From NCBI GenBank assembly GCA_958510825.1, contig OY294049.1:28824620-28888619 (forward strand): DNA of 64,000 bases. Direction: 5' to 3'. Below, in pieces: positions 55,620 to 64,000 of this stretch. A model generated the notes under the pieces. The model did not search any database and was not told the DNA's origin. It saw nothing but the letters and a program-made list of their open reading frames with translations. Numbering within the stretch: the stretch's first letter is position 1; every line of letters starts with the position of its first letter. Position numbers and translations under genes: made by a program. Source of the DNA: Brachypterus glaber. Lineage: Eukaryota; Arthropoda; Insecta; Coleoptera; Kateretidae.

Positions 55620-56045
55620 ACGTTTCCGGACGTATAAAAAAATATGATTTTCGTAAAAAAAAAAATCTGTCTGTCGGACGGTCTGTTGGTCTGTTGTCTG
55701 TTGTCTATTTACTTATTTATTTTAAATATTTAATCATTTCTGGGCTTGCCTTATGCTGCTCCACTTATTTTTGTTGACATTTATTTCACCCAATGTTTTT
55801 TAATTTGTATTGTTGTTTAGCATTTTTTGAAATAAAATATATTTCTATTCTATTCTATTCTATTCTATTCTGTGTGTACGGGAAATTTGTGACCACTATA
55901 ACTCAAGAACGCTTCGGGCTAAAGACTTCAAATTTGGACTTAGCTATGGTCCTACCTATGCATAGGTTGATTATCCAAAGTTCTAGGCTGGGATTGGTAA
56001 AAATCGGATTGGGGGTAAGGGGGTAAAATGGGGTAAAAACTTTAT
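55620..56045 (+). repeat. Dispersed CTCAAGAACGC repeat split by a LINE tail
   Basis: CTGTCTGTCGGACGGTCTGT at 55666 continues at 55872 with CTGTGTGTACGGGAAATTTG, TAACTCAAGAACGCTTCGGG and AAAATCGGATTGGGGGTAAG. Between them lies a LINE 3' end (about 55700-55871). Confidence 0.65.
55700..55871 (+). mobile_element. LINE 3'-end fragment with TTCTA-repeat tail
   Basis: About 170 bp ending TTTTTTGAAATAAAATATAT then about five TTCTA units, inserted inside the dispersed repeat. Dead-on-arrival retrotransposon copy. Confidence 0.6.
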
Positions 56046-56325
56046 TATTATCCAAACCGATGCGCAGTAGAATACACTTAAAATATGTGTTAAAAATAAG
56101 TGAAAACGCTTATTTATATAAACTTAGAACTCGTAAGTGAACTAGAATTAGTTATTTTATTAAAAACTCTGTATTAAATAGACTAAAGAAACACTTTCAG
56201 ATATCTAAATATGAAACAATAACATTGTTATCAGTGATTAACTTAGCGCGCGTAAAGTTAATAAAGTAAAGCGGTCCATACACGTAGAAGTTTTATTGTT
56301 AAATAATTTTATTCTTATTACTAAC
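56046..56325 (+). other. Probable 5' UTR of the following LINE
   Basis: Non-coding, AT-rich, contiguous with an ORF1 start. No promoter motif can be assigned with confidence. Confidence 0.35.
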
Positions 56326-57897
56326 ATGAATGTATGCCTTTGTGTCTGTAAACGAGCTGTAAACAACTACCTATGTATTGTATGTCTTGGTATTTTCCAC
56401 AAACCTTGTGCTAAAAAATTAAACGATGCCACTGTGGCTGAAAACTATAAAATTATATGCTCAAAAAAATGTGAAAACTTAATAAAAAAAGGTAATATAA
56501 CAGACGAAATAAACCTTAAAATTAAAGAGCTTAGTGAGGACTTACTACTTAAGCTAAGAAGAAGTTCTGAACTGTTCAAAAATGATTATATGGACTGTGA
56601 AAAGAAGTTGTTGGAAGACCTTGAGGAATTGAATGAAAAATTAAATAGAAAAACACATATGTATGAAAATAAACTCTAAAAAGAAAAAGAAGAAAAGGAA
56701 AAACTTAGCGTAGAAAACAATAAATTAAAAATAAAAATAAATAAAACTAGAGAACTTAACTTCAAAACTAAAAGCCAATCAAATGATCAATCAGTCAAAA
56801 ACTGCGTCAAATGTATTTTGCTAAAAAAAGAAAACAATACTAATATGCAAGATATTATGAGAACCTGTGAAATAATAGACGATTTAAAAATTGAAAAATC
56901 AAAGTTGGCGGAAAACAACGCATCGCTTGAAATAAGATTAAATGATCAGACTGAACTATTAGAGATGAGCATCAGGCAATCAATTTAACTTATGTTAAAC
57001 TGGAGTATGCCCAGTCCCAACTTAAAGATCTAAATTCTCTAAATGATAAACTCAAATCTCAAATTAAGAATACTGAAACCCCCCAAAATAACACAACAAA
57101 ACTCACTAACTTAAATTCATCTCTACCACCAAAAAACACTACAACCAAAGAAAATGCGATTAGAAACAAAACGGCGAAAACATATAACTTAAATAGAAAA
57201 ATTTTGATTTTAGGTGACGATTATGCTAAAGGCTTGAACCTAAGTCTAAGAAATACTGGACGACTATTCCATTACATCTATTATTAAACCAGGCGCACTA
57301 ATGGGTGATATATTGACTAATCTTAAAAATTTGACTAGGGATTTCACAAATCGCGACTACATTATTATTATAGCTGGTAACAATGATTTTCAGCGCAAGC
57401 AGTACCCGCTATTTAGAAACATATGCACTGCAATTAGAAAACTCTGTGATTTAAATGTAATATTTACTTCAGCTCACTTTACAAACAATGATGACCTGAA
57501 CAAACTTATCTTCAAATATAACATAAAGCTTAACGAATTTATTAATAAAGTCAACAAAATTCGTGAAGGAAAATTGTATTACTTGGAAGTAAATGACCAC
57601 AACAAGTCTACTAAAAAGGTAGCTGAGCACCTAAAAAATGCTATACTAAAACTGGAAGTATTTTCAAAACCTCTAATCTATATAAAATGCGTCGAAGAAA
57701 TGGACTTGCCGAGATCAAATTCGCCGGATGACGCCAACATGGAGGTGGTTCAGTGTGAGGTACACATTCAGCATACATCAATCGCCGTGCCGGCGGTTCA
57801 TGGCGACCCGACACCTGCACAACAAATTGACATTGCTAGTCCAGGCGGAATATCGGTACCAGGAAATCCAGGTATTAGTGGGAATTTTCAAACCTAA
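56326..57897 (+). pseudogene. LINE ORF1: PHD-like zinc finger, coiled coil and SGNH-esterase-like domain, broken
   Basis: The start is taken at MNVCLCVCKRA (56326), ten codons after an upstream ATG. Cys/His ligands CVC..CIVCLGIFHKPC..ICSKKC give a C4HC3-like finger (about res 5-55). A Lys/Glu/Leu-rich coiled coil follows. A TAA at 56677-56679 interrupts it in frame, and the coil continues KEKEEKEKLSVENNK. Frameshifts near 56965 (LLE|DEHQAINLTYVKLEYA) and 57252 follow. The SGNH-like part shows ILGDDYAKGL (GDS-like block, Ser replaced), IIIIAGNNDF (block III GxND-like) and a terminal NDHNKSTKKVAEHLKNAI. PHD plus esterase is known for ORF1 of CR1-group LINEs. The protein would bind RNA or nucleic acid, and its enzymatic role is uncertain. 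Confidence 0.75.
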
Positions 57898-58540
57898 TAG
57901 AAACGTACGATATAACTTAATTGATTTAAATGACGATGTGGAAACGGTGAGTCTGTTCCATATAAATATATGTAGTCTTTCCAATAAAATTGCTGAACTT
58001 TCATTATTTATTGAACATTTTAACTTTAATGTAGTATGTTTGACTGAAACTTGGCTAGAAGACGGTACTATTGCATCAGTAAACCTAAATAACTATACTT
58101 TAGCCAGTAATTTCTGCAGAACTGAAAAAAAGCACGGTGGCGTGTCCATTTATGTTAGGGACGGCACTAGTTTTAAAAAAATTGATGCATGTAATTATTC
58201 TATAAAATTTCATGCAGAATTTTGTTCTGTATATGTTGAAAACATAGATTCTCTTGTTATTTCATTGTACAGATCTCCAGATGGTGATTTTGATATATTT
58301 CTTGATGCCTTAGAGGGTCTTCTGATTGACACCTCCTGTAGATTTAAAAATATAATAGTCCTTGGTGACTTTAATGTAGATTTTAGTTTAAATTCTTTGC
58401 GCCTAAATTACTTAGTTAATCTTATGCAGTCTTTTAATTTAAATGTATTAATTTCAGAGTATACAAGGGTTACAAAGGACTCGTCAACTTGTTTAGACAT
58501 ATACTCACAAACGTAGATGATGGATATGAGTTATTTTTAA
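57898..58540 (+). pseudogene. LINE ORF2: APE endonuclease only, 3'-truncated
   Basis: The open frame 57728-58516 overlaps the end of ORF1. Recognisable protein starts about 57900: VSLFHINICSLSNKIAELSL, FNVVCLTETWLEDG (catalytic Glu), KKHGGVSIYVRDG, LVISLYRSPDGDFDIFL, IIVLGDFNVDF. It stops at CLD-IYSQT because of a one-base deletion. The next frame reads on as ILTNVDDGYELFLI and then homology ends. No RT follows. The ORF1/ORF2 overlap arrangement is typical of two-ORF LINEs. Confidence 0.8.
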
Positions 58541-58569
58541 TATACTTATTTTAAATTATTATAAAAAAA

Positions 58570-58824
58570 TCACATTCGGTTTAGAAAATGGAAACATATT
58601 GTATTAATTGTGTTATCTGCTAATTGACTTAGTATAGAGCTACAAATATAGCCAGCGGCCGAGTAGGCCCTTTCAGCTTCTACACTTGTCGGTTTTATTG
58701 TCATCATATACTCATAAATAAAAGACAAGTAATTTCCCCGATGTCCTTCACTTTCATATGCAATCATTTCCTTTTTTAATATTTTCTCAAAATCTTTTTT
58801 TTCCAGATTGCAATCCCTAATCAT
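58570..58824 (-). pseudogene. hAT transposase C-terminal dimerisation-region fragment
   Basis: Minus-strand 84 codons: GNYLSFIYEYMMTIKPTSVE, AERAYSAAGYICSSILSQLA, DNTINTICFHFLNRM. The PTSxxxERAxSxAG...S.LxDxTxxxxCF pattern is the hATC dimerisation region of hAT transposases. Catalytic and BED zinc-finger parts are absent, so this is a fragment. The first ATG is internal to the family. Confidence 0.85.
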
Positions 58825-59011
58825 AAGGCATGTTTAAATATCCTTAAAATTTAAATCAAAATATTTTTTTTGTCACGTAGTGTTACAAAATTTAACAATT
58901 AATTATCAAAAAAATGTAGTTTGATTTAAACACGTTTATAAGGAAATTTTTAATATGACTTCAGATATAGCACAATAATATTTATCAAGATTTTCTTTTA
59001 TAGCTATACAA
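58825..59011. other. Short AT-rich spacer
   Basis: Could include decayed upstream hAT sequence. Nothing certain. Confidence 0.3.
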
Positions 59012-59246
59012 AAGGGGTCGTCCATAAAATATGTCACACAAATTGACCAAAATTCATACATTTCATACCTCGTTTCTCGTGTTATTAAAGGATGTAGAGA
59101 TTTCATACCCATACCCCACCAATAGGGGGTTCTAGGGGGAGTAGCCAAAATATAAAATCTCTACAGCCTTTAATAACCCGAGAAACAGAGTATGAAGTGT
59201 TTGAATTTTGGTCAATTTGTGTGACATATTTTATGGACGACCCCAA
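59012..59246. mobile_element. Foldback MITE with GGGGTCGTCCATAAAATATG ends
   Basis: GGGGTCGTCCATAAAATATG, TCACACAAATTGACCAAAAT and TTCATACCTCGTTTCTCG on the left are inverted on the right, ending CATATTTTATGGACGACCCC. Loop about 40 bp around ACCCCACCAATAGGGGGTTC. ORF 58936-59148 is a shadow. Confidence 0.8.
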
Positions 59247-59629
59247 ATGAGAATATAATTCAAGCCCAGACAGCTTTTTTATTGTCTTATAATAAAGTTT
59301 ATAGGTTCATTTAAAAAATGCTTAATTTCTTTATGATTTAACTAAGACATTTTCTCATGTAAAATACTATCAGAATCAAGCAATGCTTGATGGTCAGATT
59401 TTTCTGCCAAGTTTTCCAATCCGATTGGTCGCTCTGGACCACTGTGTGCTGTGATTAATTTGAGTATCTACTTGATCTAATACCATCTTTCAACTTTTTT
59501 CTCTATCCAAATAGTTATTTTGTCCAAGACCAGAGAGAACGTATTTACTAGACGAGTCTGATTTGCGAGACGAGGTACATAGTTCGCAAAAAGTCCAACA
59601 AAAAAGTAGTTTCGGCCTTGGCGCACTAG
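59247..59629. other. Non-coding spacer
   Basis: No supported feature. Confidence 0.35.
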
Positions 59630-59862
59630 GAGGGCCGTAACTAGTTGGGGCAGGTGGGGCTAAGCCCCCCCTGGCCTTGGTTTTAGCCCCCCTGGCGTTT
59701 TCGCTGAGCCCCCTGGTATTTTTTGGAGCGCCAATTTTCTTTTGCAGGGGCTCCAAGTTTAGTAGAAATCGTCAGAGACAAAGCTTTTTTTCATGAAGGT
59801 ATTTTTTCTTTTTTTTACCCTGGGGGCTGAGCCCCCTAGATTTTTTTCTGGTTACGGCCCTG
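59630..59862. mobile_element. hAT MITE with 8-bp target duplication
   Basis: Ends GAGGGCCGTAACTAG and CTGGTTACGGCCCTG are inverted (CAGGGCCGTAACCAG consensus). Flanks CGCACTAG (59622-59629) and CACACTAG (59863-59870) differ by one base. The interior has GGGGCTAAGCCCC and GGGGGCTGAGCCCC hairpins. Related to 20469-20810. Confidence 0.88.
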
Positions 59863-59870
59863 CACACTAG

Positions 59871-61025
59871 GGTGGTCCAAAAAAAATATTTACTTAATCT
59901 AACACATAGAACTCCCTTAGAGTAAATATTTATAGAAACAAGCCTAAGGGGTATTTAGGGCCCTAAAAACCCTAAAATCACGCAAATATCGATAAAATTT
60001 GTATAAAACTAGCGCTAGTGTTTATAATTTTATAGATTTAAAAGCCTGATATTTATATTTTTTCTTTTTGAGTATCAAAATAAGCCTGCAAAAAATCTTA
60101 GGCTAATCAAAAGTTTCTAACCCGTACCAACAAGTTCCCGAAATTGCCCCTAAATTCTAAAAAAGTGCATTTTATATTAATTTTTGCTACTGACGCCTGA
60201 GAGCCGGATTCATGGAAGAATACCAGAAACTAAAATCATTCTATTAACAAAATTTACTAATTTTCTAAAACTATATTAATTAGGGGTCTTAATGCCCTAA
60301 CTCGTTTTGACATCACACTTTTTAGTACTACATCGATATACTTTATGTTTTACACATACTTATCTTTTCAAATTCAATCGCATTATTTTTAGCAGTTTTT
60401 TAAAGATGTTTTATTTTATTCTGTTTAGTTGTGTCCAAAATTTTTGCTAGGGCTCATCAACCTCCAGGTATCTACTATAATAATTTGTATATATGACTTA
60501 ATTTGTTTTTATTTTCTAATATTTTTACCTTTTGTTTAAACCGGGTAATTATATGGTAATTTTTTATTTTCATCAAGAAACTTGTAGATATATGGTTACC
60601 AGTCATGGTCTTTCATGCAGTCAAATTGGTAATATTACATTATTTGAGGCTTGTGGTACCAGTTTCTTTTGAAAACGGGTACCATTGGGCACAGTCAAAA
60701 AATGCAGAAGAAAATAAAATAATGCTTTTCTTAATTTTATGACCTAGCCATATTTTTGCATCTCTGAAAGTATTAACTATAAAAAAATATGATTTTAAAC
60801 TTTTTTGTAGATAAGTAAACTTTTTTAATTTTAATATTTGGGCAAAATTGGTAAGGGGAGACGGGATCAAAGAAGCAAAACACATTTTTTTCACTATAAA
60901 TTTGTTAATATTGATTAGGATGGAATATAAAACCAGATTTGGTCAAGGTAGAGTGAGGTAACATTACTCCCATCATGGTTCCTATTACCCCACTCTCCCC
61001 TATATTAAAAAAGCTTTTTTTCCTT
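59871..61025. other. AT-rich non-coding stretch
   Basis: CTAGGGTGGTCCAAAAAAAA at 59868 looks like the end of another repeat whose partner I cannot find. 60935-61005 (GGTAGAGTGAGGTAACATTA ... ATTACCCCACTCTCCCCT) is a partial hairpin. The 84-codon frame at 60640-60894 has no recognisable motif. Confidence 0.4.
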
Positions 61026-61032
61026 TTTTTTG

Positions 61033-61270
61033 TGAATGAGGTGGAGAAGAAAGTGAGAGTAGTGGGGGAAGTGAAAAAAAGGGGAGAAGTGATGGGAATT
61101 AGGAAAATGTGAGAAGAGTTGAGGCGGATAAATAAATGTGGTAAAAGGAGAGGAAGGTAGCGAAGGTGTGGGGGAAGTTTGGTATAGGTAGGGGAAGTGG
61201 AGGAAAGTAAAAAAATGGTGAAAGATAAAGTAAGATTGGGGGAAGGTAGGAGAAAAGTGGAAAATGGGTT
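61033..61270 (+). repeat. Purine-rich (G/A) tract, ~240 bp
   Basis: Almost pyrimidine-free on the plus strand (AGGTGGAGAAGAAAGTGAGA ... GGGGGAAGTGAAAAAAAGGG ... GGAAGGTAGGAGAAAAGTGG). Low complexity with loose GGGGAAGT-type periodicity. Confidence 0.85.
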
Positions 61271-61740
61271 CGTTTGGACTTTTTGTTACTAAGGGTTGCT
61301 TTGGGTTATTTTGAGTTTTTGTGGGTTGAAATGGATATTATGGGTTATTTTGGGTTAATATGGGCATTATGGGCTTTTATGGGTTATTATGTGTTTTAAG
61401 GGTTGTTATGGGTTAAAATGGGTGATATGGATGAGTTTTTATATGGGTAATGCCAGTTGTTATGGATTAATGGGTTTATATACACAATATTGGTTATTTA
61501 GGGTTATTTTGAGATTTTGTGGGGTGAAATCGATATTATGGGTTATTTTGGATTAGTATGGGCATTATATGCTTTTATTGCTTATTATGTGTTTATAAGG
61601 GTTATTATGGGTTAATATGGGTTTTATGAATAATTATGGGGAACATGGCTTGTAAGGATAATTTTATATTATTATAATAATAAATACCCATAATTATGGG
61701 TATTTATGTAATAATATGGTAAATACGGGCTGTTATGGGT
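61271..61740 (+). repeat. Degenerate GGGTTAT/TTATGGG repeat
   Basis: GGGTTATTTTGGGTTAATAT, GGGCATTATGGGCTTTTATG, GGGTTATTATG and similar 9-11-bp units repeat throughout with drift. G-runs are all on the plus strand. Confidence 0.8.
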
Positions 61741-62240
61741 TTGTCCAAAATAACCTAAGTGGCCATAAATTAATTATATAGAAGCGTTTTTGTTTGATTT
61801 AGACTGTCTACCAACTTTTTTTGCCTGTATAAAAATATGACCAGTTTGTCAAAAATTATCTAAATTGTAATAAATTTACGATATACGTAAGTATAAGTTT
61901 TTCTGTTCGATTTAAGGTCTGCTAACCCTTCCTGCTCGTTATTTTGGGATATGCTTTAAAAAATTATGACCAGTTTGTTTAAAATAACTAAAAGTGGTCA
62001 TAAATTAACGACATAAAAGCTCTTTTGTATGATTTAGAGAGTCTGCCATATTTCTCTGTTTTTTGCTTTGGGACACCCTTTATAAAATTATGACCAGTTG
62101 TTAAAAATTACTAAGATTGTTATAAATTTACGATATATACGTGTTTCTGTTCAATGTAGAGTGTCCGCTTACTTTTCCTGATTTTTGTTAGGGGCACTCT
62201 GTATAAAATTATGATTTTTTGTTCGATTTAGAAATTATGC
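61741..62240 (+). repeat. Four ~125-bp diverged tandem units
   Basis: ATTATGACCAGTTTGTNAAA recurs at about 61835, 61965 and 62088, with a partial ATTATGATTTTTTGTT near 62208. Each is followed by a TAAATTTACGATATA-type block, then TTTCTGTTCGATTTA and a TTTTTGCTTTGGGACACCCT-type end. Confidence 0.7.
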
Positions 62241-62322
62241 CAACTTTTTCTGTCCCTTATGTGTGAAGAATTAAATATTAAATAAACATTAAATAAAAAA
62301 GTTTTTATGTCATTTATGTATG

Positions 62323-62522
62323 NNNNNNNNNNNNNNNNNNNNNNNNNNNNNNNNNNNNNNNNNNNNNNNNNNNNNNNNNNNNNNNNNNNNNNNNNNNNNN
62401 NNNNNNNNNNNNNNNNNNNNNNNNNNNNNNNNNNNNNNNNNNNNNNNNNNNNNNNNNNNNNNNNNNNNNNNNNNNNNNNNNNNNNNNNNNNNNNNNNNNN
62501 NNNNNNNNNNNNNNNNNNNNNN
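62323..62522. other. Assembly gap, 200 N
   Basis: Exactly 200 unknown bases, probably a fixed-size scaffold gap. The right edge lies in a 48-bp tandem repeat. ORFs spanning it are meaningless. Confidence 0.98.
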
Positions 62523-62618
62523 CCCTACTACCGCGGTATACCGGTATACCGGTTTCAAGAAAAATATGATCCCTACTACCGCGGTATACCGGTATACCGG
62601 TTTCAAGAAAAATATGAT
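62523..62618 (+). repeat. 48-bp tandem repeat at the gap edge
   Basis: Two identical copies of CCCTACTACCGCGGTATACC + GGTATACCGGTTTCAAGAAA + AATATGAT. Within each, GGTATACC is palindromic and tandemly doubled. Confidence 0.95.
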
Positions 62619-62763
62619 GTCCGGTTTACGGCCCCCTTTGTTCCATATATGCATAGAGCACTGCCACCTTCGAATAAAATTAAAAAATATTGCATGTTAG
62701 GGTTTTTGTTGTGTGATAAAAACATTCCAGATTTGAAGTTTATATCTTATTCTTTATTATGTA

Positions 62764-62788
62764 CCATTTAAAAGAATAACACTGTATA
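62764..62788 (+). repeat. Family H MITE terminal fragment
   Basis: CCATTTAAAAGAATAACACT + GTATA matches one end of the elements at 40498 and 43412. Only the terminus is recognisable. Confidence 0.5.
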
Positions 62789-64000
62789 GCTTCCTAAGTT
62801 TAGATCCACTTCTGACGAAGACGGTATTTACAGATTTCTCATTAGACAATACTAGGCATGGGCGTCAAATTTTTAGTTGATGACCTTTTTTTTTTTGGTC
62901 ATCAGTTAAATGTTTGAGACAGAAGTTTGCCCTTGTGTGCAGTGGACTTTTATCTTTTTTCCTAGGGCAGAAATTTTAGTTAATCCAGTCCTAGATGGTG
63001 GTGATCATGTGTTGGGGAGGAGGGACCATTTCCTCCCGGTCCATAATTTAGTGATAATTTGTATACGTTTTAGGTATTTGGATTAGTTAAAGTTAGGTCC
63101 AAACAAATTCCAACAAATGGTCGTTGCCTCATCTTAAATGTTTTAATAATAATTAAAATTAATAAATTTAATTAACTGTAAAATAAAATTAAATATTTTT
63201 AGAAAATTAGGACAGAACTTATGTTTTAAATATTTTAAAGTAGAATAAATATTTTTGAAATACTTATTCTGTCCCATAACCTTACATAAAACAAAAAATT
63301 AGTTATAGTAATCCATGGGTGTTGATACTTGTGAATAAAATAGAATAAAAATCGTTAACTAATCCGCGGTGTAAACAGAAGAATCTCACAATGCTGACTC
63401 CATGCACACTGGACAAAGGACAAATTTAACACAGTCTAGAGAACAAAAGCATAAGAAACCATTTAATCTCTCCGGAGAGCGAACGGAAGTGACTCTTATA
63501 TCCGGTAACTTGTACACCCCAGTAGTCAGTGCCCAACAGAACCGGTTAGAGGTATATCTACCTTGCATAAAAACTCCAAATTAAGGCATATGGTTTTTAT
63601 TATATATTATTTGCATCTTTCGACCTTAGGAAAAAAATTACTTAGAGACCTTTGACTTTTCACCTAAAGTATAATGACTTTAGTAATTTATTGGGATCTT
63701 TATAATTGACTGTTTACCTTTTCTTTTTGTGTAATTTTAATTTAATGACAGCATAATATTATATTATAACGAATTTTAGGCCCAGGGTCAAATATACGTT
63801 AGCAATTGTTGTTTGACAAATTTTAATGTGCTATGATTTATAATAAAAGCAAATTTTGACACAGTTATCCTATAGGACTAGTTATTGATATACAAAATGC
63901 TTTGTTATAGTAACAATGTTACTAAAAAGTGGCAACACTGAAAGAAAAATCTGGTTGCTGCACCAGATCATTAGTTTAATACATAAGAACTATTTTTCTG
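62789..64000. other. AT-rich non-coding stretch to the window end
   Basis: No supported gene. Opposed 60-codon frames at 63386-63584 cover the same bases on both strands and have no recognisable domain. A hAT-like or other repeat boundary could not be placed. Confidence 0.4.

Noticed and set aside
61271..61740. Interstitial telomere
   Set aside because: Units are degenerate 9-11-mers of the GGGTTAT kind, not TTAGG or a regular hexamer. Better treated as a minisatellite.
62307..62771. ORFs of 114-154 codons around the gap
   Set aside because: Mostly N-translated. No real coding evidence.
63386..63584. Opposed 60-codon ORFs as genes
   Set aside because: Both strands open over the same bases, no domain, no splice or promoter context that can be supported.

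Overview
The window reads as a repeat-dominated stretch of an AT-rich arthropod, probably insect, nuclear genome. Reasons: several families of APE-type non-LTR retrotransposons (LINEs) with microsatellite 3' tails, hAT- and Tc1/mariner-type MITEs, long foldback repeats, satellite arrays, poly(A)/poly(T) tracts, and one 200-N scaffold gap. I find no convincing single-copy host gene, tRNA, rRNA or CRISPR array. Almost every recognisable coding stretch is a broken transposable-element gene. Species cannot be assigned from the sequence alone.

Layout. 0-12 kb: foldback and MITE-like inverted repeats, including four copies of one family carrying a GTCCGTCT-type microsatellite, plus a jockey-like reverse transcriptase relic (9.4-10.7 kb). 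12.1-35.3 kb: a giant inverted repeat, the dominant structure of the window. From each tip inward both arms hold the same modules in the same order: a GC-rich tip with a 106-bp repeat, a ~107-bp satellite (two TTACGTAA boxes per unit), a 164-bp satellite (dimeric higher-order structure, one CACGTG per unit), then a low-copy segment with a relic DDE-transposase exon. The arms flank a ~2.9-kb loop that itself holds MITEs. The arms differ by a 2.25-kb insertion with a 9-bp target duplication, a LINE-tail insertion, small indels and satellite copy number. 35.3-36.8 kb: a ~98%-identical 698-bp direct duplication abutting the right tip. 37-44 kb: foldbacks, hAT MITEs and LINE fragments. 44-58.5 kb: a LINE graveyard with nested insertions. 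58.5-64 kb: a hAT transposase C-terminal relic, MITEs, a purine-rich tract, a degenerate GGGTTAT repeat, a ~125-bp tandem repeat, the gap and a 48-bp tandem repeat.

How the parts relate. The LINE at 48.6-51.6 kb (plus strand) jumped into an older LINE on the minus strand. Removing it with one 5-bp target duplication rejoins the older reading frame across the junction. A 373-bp MITE likewise interrupts the C-terminus of the LINE at 44.3-46.5 kb. In the giant palindrome, the satellite-to-satellite and satellite-to-flank junctions are the same in both arms. The satellites were therefore joined first and the whole composite was then duplicated in inverted orientation, or mobilised as a foldback-type element. 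The arms later diverged independently.
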